NCBI GenBank assembly: GCA_964454975.1
Contig: CAYVVD010000003.1
Span: 62,001-126,000, forward strand
Direction of reading: 5' to 3'
Length of the DNA: 64,000 bases
Origin: CAYVVD01 sp964454975
GTDB lineage: Bacteria; Bacteroidota; Ignavibacteria; Kapaibacteriales; UBA2268
Part shown: one piece after another, positions 52,461 through 60,747 of the stretch
How the letters are laid out: each line of letters begins with the position of its first letter
How positions within the stretch are numbered: the stretch's first letter is position 1
Position numbers and translations under genes: made by a program
The notes under the pieces: model-generated
What the model was told of the DNA's origin: nothing
Databases searched by the model: none
Seen by the model: only the letters and a program-made list of their open reading frames with translations

Positions 52461-54380
52461 GTGAAGATTATGTTTCGTTTCACATTATTAGTTTTCATGG
52501 CGTTCTTAATCCATAATTCAAATGCAAGGGATCCCGAATACCCGGCATGGCGGCATGGATTGAATGCTGCACTAAACGTAAACTTCACTGGAATTGGTTT
52601 TCAAAATTTAAGCCCTGATACTTATGATTTCATTGATAAAGTCCAGAATGACGGTATTGCTCTTGCCCCGTATATAAGTATTTTTAGTGAGTATAATTCT
52701 GAGAGCTGGTGGGGAATTCATTTGCGCATGGCACTTGACTGGAAAAATCTTTCTGCTACAGATCCAACACGCGATCCTGAATCAAAGTTCGATATCAGTA
52801 ATACATACCTACTTTTTGAACCTATGCTCGAGATTGACCTTGATCCGATAGATGAAAAATTATACGCATACCTGGGTCCTGAATTTGCATTCCACCTTTC
52901 CGGGAAATATGATTATTACAGGGACAAGGACGAAGAAAAAACTGTGTCAGGAGCTGAATTAACAGATATGGTTGGATTTACTTATGGTATGATGTTTGGT
53001 CTGACTTATGATATTTTGCTAAGCAATCCCCACGAGAATACAAGATACTATATTAGCCCGTTTATTGAGACATCCTGGATTGTCAACCAGCGCGAAGGTT
53101 CGTTTGATGATATTGGGCAGGATTCATTCGATGATATTTTAAGTACAGTCGCAATCAGGGTTGGAGCCAGGGCATTTATTGAATTTGCTGATGTCCCCAG
53201 GATTGAACTTGTTACAGACAAACCATTCATTAATTTATCGCTGACTCCACCTCCAAACTCAACAATACGTACCCGGGAAGTAATTGAATTCATGCCACTC
53301 GTTAACTATGTCTTTTTTGATAAGGGTAACCCTGGAATCCCAGACAGGTATATTAAGCTTCCTAAAGCACAGGCCGCTTCATTTTCAGAGAAAACTTTGT
53401 TGAATGGTGATATTAAGATTACAAATTTCTCTGATGAACAGCTTTTTGCTTATTACAACATTCTGAATATTTATGGCGACAGGCTGCGTAACAGCAAATC
53501 AGATGTAACGCTCATAGGTTCCGCACCAGAAGAAAAGAATGGTATTGAGCTGGCAAATGCTGTTAAGCAATACCTTGTTGAAAGATTTGATATTACACCT
53601 TCAAGGATAAAGACAGAAGGAGTGGAAATGCCTGCAATTCCATCCGGTAGTTCATCAACTCTTGCTGAAGACAAACCCAATGCGGATATTGAAAACCGGA
53701 GAGTAGAATTTAAGTTTAGCGATTCCTCGCTTTACCGCCCTGTTGAACTTGTAATGCACGAGGAATCTTCAATAGACAATGACTTAATATTCAATATAGT
53801 TGATAACCTTAATTTCAAATCTTGGCACGTAGATATTATAGATGAGGAAGAGACTTTCTCGTATGGGCCCTATGAAGATGAAATAATCAGGCTTGACCCG
53901 GTACCTTTTATGGGAAACCGTAATTCCGGCAGATTCACTGCGAGAATCGAACTTCAACTTGAAGACGGAAGGATTATTAGCGAAGAAAGAGACTTTGAAC
54001 TTATTAAGTTGAAAATCAAAACACCTGCAAGGAGGTACACGGTATTATTCAACTATGGCCAGGCCGATGCGATAAGGGCTAACGAAAAATTCCTTAGAAA
54101 CAAGGTAGCTTCAGATATTATAATTGGCTCCCGAGTAATAATACACGGCCATACCGATAATATTGGAAATGAACAATCGAACCTGACACTTTCCCGGCAA
54201 AGAGCGAAAGAATCCGGTGATATAATACTTTCAGAATTGAATAAACTTAACAGAAAAGTTGATATTCGTACAATGGGCTTTGGTGAAGACACAAGACGCT
54301 CATTTTTCAAGAATGATCTTCCAGAAGGAAGACATTATAACAGAAGCGTTATATTGGAAATAATTCCTTTAGGTGAATAG
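52461..54380 (+). CDS. OmpA-family outer-membrane protein, two OmpA-like domains
   Basis: A signal peptide (MFRFTLLVFMAFLIHNSNA from the ATG at 52470; I keep the GTG at 52461, which adds 3 residues) is followed by about 260 residues of barrel-like strands. A first, degenerate OmpA-like domain follows (DVTLIGSAPEEKNGIELANA, IENRRVEFKF), then a beta domain, and a typical OmpA domain at the C-terminus (VIIHGHTDNIGNEQSNLTLS, QRAKESGDIILSEL). It probably anchors the outer membrane to peptidoglycan. It follows the OmpA lipoprotein gene by 83 bp. Confidence 0.82.
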   Translation: MKIMFRFTLLVFMAFLIHNSNARDPEYPAWRHGLNAALNVNFTGIGFQNLSPDTYDFIDKVQNDGIALAPYISIFSEYNSESWWGIHLRMALDWKNLSATDPTRDPESKFDISNTYLLFEPMLEIDLDPIDEKLYAYLGPEFAFHLSGKYDYYRDKDEEKTVSGAELTDMVGFTYGMMFGLTYDILLSNPHENTRYYISPFIETSWIVNQREGSFDDIGQDSFDDILSTVAIRVGARAFIEFADVPRIELVTDKPFINLSLTPPPNSTIRTREVIEFMPLVNYVFFDKGNPGIPDRYIKLPKAQAASFSEKTLLNGDIKITNFSDEQLFAYYNILNIYGDRLRNSKSDVTLIGSAPEEKNGIELANAVKQYLVERFDITPSRIKTEGVEMPAIPSGSSSTLAEDKPNADIENRRVEFKFSDSSLYRPVELVMHEESSIDNDLIFNIVDNLNFKSWHVDIIDEEETFSYGPYEDEIIRLDPVPFMGNRNSGRFTARIELQLEDGRIISEERDFELIKLKIKTPARRYTVLFNYGQADAIRANEKFLRNKVASDIIIGSRVIIHGHTDNIGNEQSNLTLSRQRAKESGDIILSELNKLNRKVDIRTMGFGEDTRRSFFKNDLPEGRHYNRSVILEIIPLGE

Positions 54381-54585
54381 ATATTATATATTCATACTAT
54401 ACTTCTCATTATAGATTAAGTTTAATAGATTAAGTATAGGTTAAGTTAATTTCAGAGACGATTTGTTAATTCCGGGTTAAGAAATTAACCATTACTTTTA
54501 TTTATTTATGTTTCTTCTGATAAATTCTATTAAATCAATGATATACACAAGCTTTCAACTAAACACAATATTTACAATTCCTTAA

Positions 54586-54615
54586 TTGCTAATTCATTCT
54601 TCTTTGTCATTTTTG
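54586..54615 (+). promoter_or_regulatory. Candidate Bacteroidota-type promoter of the TonB receptor gene
   Basis: TTG at 54586-54588, then 19 nt, then CATTTTTG at 54608-54615. This has the consensus spacing and one mismatch to TAnnTTTG. The expected start of transcription is about 60 bp before the GTG start codon. Confidence 0.5.
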
Positions 54616-54652
54616 CAATCGTTCTATTTGGGGTTAAAATAGAAGCAGTTTA

Positions 54653-54667
54653 TTGTTAAATTAACAA
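54653..54667. promoter_or_regulatory. Palindrome TTGTTAA-A-TTAACAA
   Basis: The 7-bp arms match perfectly around one base, 13 bp before the receptor start codon. In the leader it could bind a regulator or fold over the ribosome site. Confidence 0.4.
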
Positions 54668-54680
54668 AGGTCAAGGCAGC

Positions 54681-57548
54681 GTGAAAAAAGTAAAAACCTT
54701 CTCGCTTATTCTATTAATTCTATTTATTTCTTTCTCCTATTGCGCACAAAGTCAATCCGGCATACTTAAAGGGATAGTTGTTGACAAGGCAACCGGTGAC
54801 CCAATGATTGGTGCGCGAGTTATGCTTAAGGACACTAAAAAAGGTGGTCTGACAAATGTAGATGGCAAATTCAATATTAAAAATATTGAGCCGGGAACTT
54901 ACACCGCAGTCATCACATACGTTGGATATAATAAAATCGAAGTTACACAGCTTGAATTTGCTCCCGGGCAAACTAAAACGATAAACATTACAATGAAAGA
55001 GGAATCACTAATAACTGAGGACGTTGTAGTTACAGCTAAGCGGGTGATGGACAATGATGCAGCACTACTTAAAGAACGACAAAAAGCTGTATCATTCAGC
55101 GATGCTATCGGAGCCGAAGAAATTGCACGTGGCGGCAGCAGCGATGCTGCTGACGCTATTAAAAAGGTTACCGGCGCAACAACAGTTGACGGTAAATATG
55201 TTTATATTCGCGGCTTGGGAGACAGATATTCTTCTACTCAGCTTAACGGTGCTCAACTTCCCAGCGCCGACCCGGATAAAAAATCAGTTAATTTTGATTT
55301 ATTCCCTACTGATTTAATCGAAAACATCACTACTACAAAAACTGCAACACCTGATAAACCGGGCGATTTTACCGGTGGAACTGTAGATATAAGAACTAAG
55401 TCTTTCCCGGATAAATTTAAGATGGGATTTTCCGTCTCATCCGGTTATAACACTTCAACAACAGGTTCCTCTATATTAACTTATCCTGGCAGTGATTCAG
55501 ATTGGCTCGGATTTGATGATGGAAAGAGAGATATTCCCGAACCAATAAAAGAATTTATTGGCAAGCCTGACGAATTCCCGCAACTTAATGAAGCCTGGTC
55601 TAAAAACAATCCGGAAAAGACAAATCAACTTCATGAATTTTCGCGGGCTTTTGATCCTGTAATGAGCCCAACTGAAAAAGTTGCCCCTTTAAATCATAGT
55701 TTTTCATTCAACGTTGGTGATGAATTAACAATGTTGGGTGAAAAATTCGGCTACCTTGCCAGTTTTAGTTATGGCAGAAACTTCGACTCATACAATGACG
55801 GTGTTTTTTCTTACTTCATACTTCCGGGCAGTGTAGATATTAATGATTCTCTTATCACCGAGATTAGAGTAGATGACATGAAGAGCGAAGATGAAGTTGT
55901 ATGGGGTGCGATGGGAAATTTTTCTTATAATATCAACATGGACAATAAAATCAGTGTTAATTATATGTACAACCAGTCCGGAGAGTCAATAGCCAGATAC
56001 CAGTTTGGAAAAGTTCGTTTGTATAGCTTTAATCAGTTTTATGAAACAAGGGTGCTGCAATTTATTGAACGGAATATTTCTTCGCTGCAAATCAACGGTG
56101 AACACAACTTTGCATTCCTGAATAATGTAAAGTTAGATTGGAATTTAACAAGAAGTGCCAGTTCACAAGACGAACCAGACCTTAGGTTTTTTACCGATGA
56201 TTTCTCCATTAACTACGAAACAGGCGATACAACATTCGACATTGACCAGAGCAGTTATAAATTCCCATCCCGCTATTTCCGTTTTTTGGATGAAGAGTTA
56301 GCAATTGCAACTTTAAATTTAGAAATTCCCTTTAAAGAAATGCTTGATGTGCCAATTAAATTCAAAACAGGCCTCTCATATCTGGAAAAAACAAGAGCGT
56401 TTGAGGAGCACAGGTTTGACTTCGTACAAGACTATATTAATTACAATGGCGATGAACATAACTTTTTCAGAGATTTTACAGGTGTTTTAGACACAGTCGG
56501 AAATTTCATACGATTTGGAAATTATGCGAAGTATTTTGACCCAAGATCTTCGTCCTATGACGGGAAACAGGAGGTTTATGCCGCTTATGGAATGATTGAC
56601 TGGTACATTTTTGAATCATTCAGGATTATCGGTGGTGTTCGGTATGAGACAACAAAATTAACAACTGAAAGCCGCGATTCACTTAAAGGTTCAACAAATT
56701 TAAATGAAAACGATATACTTCCATCTGTGAATTTTGTTTATTCTTTATCCGAGGATATGAACTTTCGGTTAGCATACGGTAAAACGCTCGCAAGGCCAAA
56801 TTTCAGAGAATTTGCCAACTACTCCTCGTTCGAGTTTATCGGCGGATATACTCTTATAGGTAATGACTCTCTTAACAGAACATTGATTGATAATTACGAC
56901 ATTAGGTGGGAGTGGTTTACAAATCCCGGTGAAATACTTGCCCTAAGCTTGTTTTACAAGGATTTTCAATTTCCTCTTGAAAGGGTATTATTGCCAGTTG
57001 TTACGAAAGAAGTGCAATATAGAAATGTTGAAAGTGCAACTATTTTTGGCGCTGAATTCGAGTTTAGAAAGAACCTTTCTTTCATAGACAATTCTCTTGA
57101 AAACTTTCTGTTCGGTATGAACTTTACATTAGTTAATTCTCAGGTTGATATTGATCCGCTTGAATTAATTGTTATTAAAGCTTACGATCCAAATGCCGAA
57201 GAAACCAGATCACTCCAGGGGCAATCACCTTATGTATTTAATTTTGATATCTCCTATATCGGTTTCGAATCAGGCACCGAATCAAGTTTGAATTTTAATG
57301 TATTCGGCAAAAGACTTTCCGAAGTTACTACACTTGGGAACCCCGACATATTCGAACTACCAAGGCCGGAGCTGAACTTCATAATTTCTCAAAAAATATT
57401 TGAAAATTTCAGGTTGAAGCTGTCCGCCAAGAACCTGCTGGATTCCGAAGTAAAGAAAGTACAGGAATTCAAGGGTGACGAATATATCACTCAGAGTTAT
57501 AAATACGGCAGGATATTTTCGCTTAATATTTCTTATTCGATTGATTGA
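54681..57548 (+). CDS. TonB-dependent receptor with carboxypeptidase-regulatory-like domain
   Basis: This 955-aa outer-membrane transporter has a signal peptide (MKKVKTFSLILLILFISF), then a CarboxypepD-regulatory-like domain (LKGIVVDKATGDPMIGA through EPGTYTAVITYVGY, about 28-95). The plug follows (KYVYIRGLGDRYSSTQLNG, about 172-190; FPTDLIENITTTKT), and then a 22-strand-type barrel ends in KYGRIFSLNISYSI. It imports an unknown substrate using TonB energy. The start is a GTG; no ATG fits the signal. No SusD-like gene is adjacent. A T9SS repeat protein begins 74 bp downstream and is a probable partner. Confidence 0.9.
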   Translation: MKKVKTFSLILLILFISFSYCAQSQSGILKGIVVDKATGDPMIGARVMLKDTKKGGLTNVDGKFNIKNIEPGTYTAVITYVGYNKIEVTQLEFAPGQTKTINITMKEESLITEDVVVTAKRVMDNDAALLKERQKAVSFSDAIGAEEIARGGSSDAADAIKKVTGATTVDGKYVYIRGLGDRYSSTQLNGAQLPSADPDKKSVNFDLFPTDLIENITTTKTATPDKPGDFTGGTVDIRTKSFPDKFKMGFSVSSGYNTSTTGSSILTYPGSDSDWLGFDDGKRDIPEPIKEFIGKPDEFPQLNEAWSKNNPEKTNQLHEFSRAFDPVMSPTEKVAPLNHSFSFNVGDELTMLGEKFGYLASFSYGRNFDSYNDGVFSYFILPGSVDINDSLITEIRVDDMKSEDEVVWGAMGNFSYNINMDNKISVNYMYNQSGESIARYQFGKVRLYSFNQFYETRVLQFIERNISSLQINGEHNFAFLNNVKLDWNLTRSASSQDEPDLRFFTDDFSINYETGDTTFDIDQSSYKFPSRYFRFLDEELAIATLNLEIPFKEMLDVPIKFKTGLSYLEKTRAFEEHRFDFVQDYINYNGDEHNFFRDFTGVLDTVGNFIRFGNYAKYFDPRSSSYDGKQEVYAAYGMIDWYIFESFRIIGGVRYETTKLTTESRDSLKGSTNLNENDILPSVNFVYSLSEDMNFRLAYGKTLARPNFREFANYSSFEFIGGYTLIGNDSLNRTLIDNYDIRWEWFTNPGEILALSLFYKDFQFPLERVLLPVVTKEVQYRNVESATIFGAEFEFRKNLSFIDNSLENFLFGMNFTLVNSQVDIDPLELIVIKAYDPNAEETRSLQGQSPYVFNFDISYIGFESGTESSLNFNVFGKRLSEVTTLGNPDIFELPRPELNFIISQKIFENFRLKLSAKNLLDSEVKKVQEFKGDEYITQSYKYGRIFSLNISYSID

Positions 57549-57610
57549 TACTGTTTTTTTAATCAAAATAAATATGAATATCATTTCTAATGTTATCACA
57601 TCAAATACTA

Positions 57611-57618
57611 AGGAGGAG
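57611..57618 (+). promoter_or_regulatory. Strong Shine-Dalgarno sequence AGGAGGAG
   Basis: It lies 4 nt before the ATG at 57623 and decides the start of the T9SS repeat protein; an upstream ATG at 57590 lacks one. Such a strong site is unusual in this window and hints at high expression. Confidence 0.75.
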
Positions 57619-57622
57619 CTTT

Positions 57623-60600
57623 ATGCTTTCAAGATTCTACATTGGTATTCTAACGATTCTGGCATTCGCCATAGCGTCGAATGCAGCTGAAATCACAATA
57701 ACTGACGCAAGCATTAACGCTGGCGAATCAAAAACATGGACAAAAGACAACGTTTATATTCTTGACGGATTTGTTTTCGTAGAGAATGGCGCAACTCTTA
57801 ACATTGATGCCGGCACAGTAATAAAAGGTAAGCCGGGACAGGGAGAAAACGCTTCTGCATTGATTATTGCACGTGGTGGTAAAATATTTGCAAACGGCAC
57901 AAAGGAAGAGCCAGTTATTTTTACATACGAAGCGGACGACCCCAATGATTATTCAGACCAACCGTTGGACGCTACCGGCCAATGGGGTGGAATTATTATT
58001 CTTGGATATGCTGTTATTAATGAACCAGGCGGTGAAGCTAATGTCGAGGGTATCCCCACTTCAGAGCCGAGAGGCATGTATGGTGGAAACAACGACAATG
58101 ACAATTCCGGCGTTTTCAAATACGTTTCAATACGTCATGGCGGTACAGATATCGGAGCTAACAACGAGATCAACGGCCTGACACTCGGCGGCGTTGGCGA
58201 CGGTACTGAAATTCACCACATCGAGGTATTTGCTAATGCTGATGACGGTATTGAATTCTTTGGTGGAACTGTTAACACACGCAATATAGTTGTTGCCTTC
58301 TGCGATGATGATTCTTATGACTGGGACCAGGGTTTCCGTGGGAAAGGCCAGTTCTGGTTCACTATTCAGTCTCCCAAAAAGGGCAACAATTTTGGCGAAC
58401 ATGACGGCGGCGACACTAAGAAAGACGCAGAACCCTACACTATACCGACAATTTACAATGCTACTATGATAGGCTCAGGTTCGGATGGCGGATTCGACAA
58501 ATCGAGAGGTTTCCATATCCGTGAGAATTCCGGCGGCCATTATATCAACTCGATATTCACCGACTGCGGTGGCAGGGCTATCGAAATCGAAGACCTTGGC
58601 GAAGGAATCGTTGACAGCGAACAAAGGCTTGCAGAGGGTGATTTAACACTCCTAAATAATATCTGGTGGAATTTTAAGGGTGGCAATGACCTTGCAACTC
58701 ATATTGCGCCTGATATTGATCCGGGTAGCGGCGACCAGCAATTTGTTCGTGATTATCTTTCCAATCCCGACAACCTGAATACCATTGAAAACCCGGTGCT
58801 GCAGGGTGTAAGCAGAAATCCTGACGGCGGTCTTATTCCGGTTCCCGGCGACAACAGCCCTGCATTTACAAAGTCTGCCTTGGAATTTCCTGAAGGACAC
58901 AACTTCTTCAAGTCAGCTCCTTATATTGGTGCTTTCGGACCAAGTACAAAAAACTACTGGATTAGCGGATGGACACTCCTTGACCAGTCAGGATATTTAG
59001 GTACTCCTTCTAATAAACCCGGTATCGTGCAGGTACTTGATGATGATATTAAAGCAGGCGACGATATTCAATGGACAAATAATAACACTTATATTTTAAA
59101 TGGTTTTGTTTTTGTTGATAATGGCGCTACTCTCAGAATACAGGAAGGTACTGTTATCAAAGGAAAACCAGGACAAGGTGAAAACGCTTCTGCATTAATT
59201 GTCGCACGTGGTGGTAAGATTTTTGCCGAAGGTACTGCTGAAAATCCTATCATTTTCACTTATGAAGCAGATGATCCATTCGACATTAATGACCAACCGT
59301 TAGATGCTACCGGCCAATGGGGCGGCGTAATCATACTTGGCAATGCGGTTATTAATGAGCCAAGCGGTGAAGCTAATGTTGAGGGTATCCCCACTTCAGA
59401 GCCGAGAGGCATATACGGTGGAAACAACGACAATGAAAATTCCGGCGTTTTCAAATACGTTTCAATACGTCACGGCGGTACAGATATCGGAGCTAACAAC
59501 GAGATCAACGGCCTGACACTCGGCGGCGTTGGCGACGGTACTGAAATTCACCACATCGAGGTATTTGCTAATGCTGATGACGGTATTGAATTCTTTGGTG
59601 GAACTGTTAACACACGCAATATAGTTGTTGCCTTCTGCGATGATGATTCTTATGACTGGGACCAGGGTTTCCGTGGGAAAGGCCAGTTCTGGTTCACTAT
59701 TCAGTCTCCCAAAAAGGGCAACAATTTTGGCGAACATGACGGCGGCGACACTAAGAAAGACGCAGAACCCTACACTATACCGACAATTTACAATGCTACT
59801 ATGATAGGCTCAGGTTCGGATGGCGGATTCGACAAATCGAGAGGTTTCCATATCCGTGAGAATTCCGGCGGCCATTATATCAACTCGATATTCACCGACT
59901 GCGGTGGCAGGGCTATCGAAATCGAAGACCTTGGCGAAGGAATCGTTGACAGCGAACAAAGGCTTGCAGAGGGTGATTTAACACTCCTAAATAATATCTG
60001 GTGGAATTTTAAGGGTGGCAATGACCTTGCAACTCATATTGCGCCTGATATTGATCCGGGTAGCGGCGACCAGCAATTTGTTCGTGATTATCTTTCCAAT
60101 CCCGACAATCACAATTACATTCAAGATCCGTTGATTCAGGGCATTAGCCGTTCAAATAATGGTGGACTTATTCCAACTTTTGGCGATAACAGTCCTGCAT
60201 ATACATTGCCAAGAGCTGAATATCCTAAGGATCAGTTTTTTACACCCGTAGATTATTATGGAGCGTTTGGAACAGATGTGAGTGATCCGATTGCATGGTG
60301 GGCAAAAGGATGGAGTTTCATTGATAATGCAGGTTACCTTGGTACACCGACATTTACCGGTGTAGAAGATGATGTTAAAGAAGGGTTAATGGAAATCACC
60401 AACTTCCCTAACCCGTTTACAAGCTCGACAACAATTACATTTAACGTTGCCGTTGCAGGCAATGTTAAGCTTACAGTAGTAGATATGCTCGGCACCGAAG
60501 TTGCTAATCTCTTTGAAGCTTCACTCGAAGCAGGTGTTAAGAGCGTAAGTTTCTACGCAAACGATGTCGTAAGTGGGACCTATTTTGTTAGATTAGAGAC

Positions 60601-60643
60601 TGCTTCCGGCGTGGCAACACACCAGATTGCTGTTGTTAAATAA
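57623..60643 (+). CDS. T9SS-secreted beta-helix-like protein with a large internal duplication
   Basis: The 1006-aa protein has a signal peptide (MLSRFYIGILTILAFAIAS, cleavage near NAA-EIT) and a T9SS C-terminal sorting domain (ITNFPNPFTSSTTITFNV, then VVDMLGTEVANLFEA). Between them lie two copies of a roughly 440-residue unit. Each opens with YILDGFVFVENGATL-like and IKGKPGQGENASALI strands, and continues with DATGQWGGIIILG and HHIEVFANADDGIEFFGG, a pattern suggesting a right-handed beta-helix. The C-terminal part of each unit is identical at DNA level over 635 bp. It follows the TonB receptor, which suggests a surface substrate-handling role; the substrate is unknown. Confidence 0.82.
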   Translation: MLSRFYIGILTILAFAIASNAAEITITDASINAGESKTWTKDNVYILDGFVFVENGATLNIDAGTVIKGKPGQGENASALIIARGGKIFANGTKEEPVIFTYEADDPNDYSDQPLDATGQWGGIIILGYAVINEPGGEANVEGIPTSEPRGMYGGNNDNDNSGVFKYVSIRHGGTDIGANNEINGLTLGGVGDGTEIHHIEVFANADDGIEFFGGTVNTRNIVVAFCDDDSYDWDQGFRGKGQFWFTIQSPKKGNNFGEHDGGDTKKDAEPYTIPTIYNATMIGSGSDGGFDKSRGFHIRENSGGHYINSIFTDCGGRAIEIEDLGEGIVDSEQRLAEGDLTLLNNIWWNFKGGNDLATHIAPDIDPGSGDQQFVRDYLSNPDNLNTIENPVLQGVSRNPDGGLIPVPGDNSPAFTKSALEFPEGHNFFKSAPYIGAFGPSTKNYWISGWTLLDQSGYLGTPSNKPGIVQVLDDDIKAGDDIQWTNNNTYILNGFVFVDNGATLRIQEGTVIKGKPGQGENASALIVARGGKIFAEGTAENPIIFTYEADDPFDINDQPLDATGQWGGVIILGNAVINEPSGEANVEGIPTSEPRGIYGGNNDNENSGVFKYVSIRHGGTDIGANNEINGLTLGGVGDGTEIHHIEVFANADDGIEFFGGTVNTRNIVVAFCDDDSYDWDQGFRGKGQFWFTIQSPKKGNNFGEHDGGDTKKDAEPYTIPTIYNATMIGSGSDGGFDKSRGFHIRENSGGHYINSIFTDCGGRAIEIEDLGEGIVDSEQRLAEGDLTLLNNIWWNFKGGNDLATHIAPDIDPGSGDQQFVRDYLSNPDNHNYIQDPLIQGISRSNNGGLIPTFGDNSPAYTLPRAEYPKDQFFTPVDYYGAFGTDVSDPIAWWAKGWSFIDNAGYLGTPTFTGVEDDVKEGLMEITNFPNPFTSSTTITFNVAVAGNVKLTVVDMLGTEVANLFEASLEAGVKSVSFYANDVVSGTYFVRLETASGVATHQIAVVK
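58139..58773 (+). repeat. 635-bp identical internal repeat, copy 1
   Basis: By direct comparison line by line I find no difference from 59474-60108. The segment upstream within the same repeat unit differs at many silent positions, so this tract has been homogenised separately from its flank. The boundaries are a C/T difference at 58138 and the divergence at 58774. Confidence 0.9.
59474..60108 (+). repeat. 635-bp identical internal repeat, copy 2
   Basis: This is the second copy, 1335 bp downstream of copy 1, in frame (445 codons), so recombination between the copies would remove or add exactly one repeat unit. Confidence 0.9.
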
Positions 60644-60667
60644 CAGTAAACTAACTTCAACCCCAGG

Positions 60668-60696
60668 GGCGCGGTTTAACCACCGCGCCTTTTTTA
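60668..60696 (+). terminator. Intrinsic terminator after the T9SS repeat protein
   Basis: Perfect 8-bp GC-rich arms (GGCGCGGT and ACCGCGCC) with a 6-nt loop are followed by six T residues, 24 bp after the stop. Confidence 0.93.
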
Positions 60697-60711
60697 TTTT
60701 TAACTATTAGT

Positions 60712-60719
60712 TATCTTTG
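60712..60719 (+). promoter_or_regulatory. Candidate -7 box of nadE
   Basis: TATCTTTG fits TAnnTTTG and lies 28 bp before the ATG, just after the terminator of the previous gene. No TTG is present at the ideal distance. Confidence 0.35.
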
Positions 60720-60747
60720 CTATTATTTCATCCTGTTAGGGATTGAT

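Larger units (their letters stand above)
54381..54680. other. Regulatory intergenic region before the TonB receptor
   Basis: These 300 bp hold no gene. They contain a 14-bp tandem repeat (54411-54438, ATAGATTAAGTTTA then ATAGATTAAGTATA), a GTTAATT/AATTAAC hairpin (54465-54489), eight GTTAA or TTAAC pentamers, a promoter-like pair at 54586-54615 and a TTGTTAA palindrome at 54653-54667. Confidence 0.6.

Noticed and set aside
58127..59737. Two nearly identical 91-codon minus-strand frames at 58127-58402 and 59462-59737
   Set aside because: They are repeated only because they lie in the duplicated 635-bp tract; they are antisense shadows of the T9SS protein.
57623..60643. Possible CRISPR or transposon from the long repeats
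   Set aside because: The repeats are in-frame coding units with no spacers, no terminal inverted repeats and no transposase.
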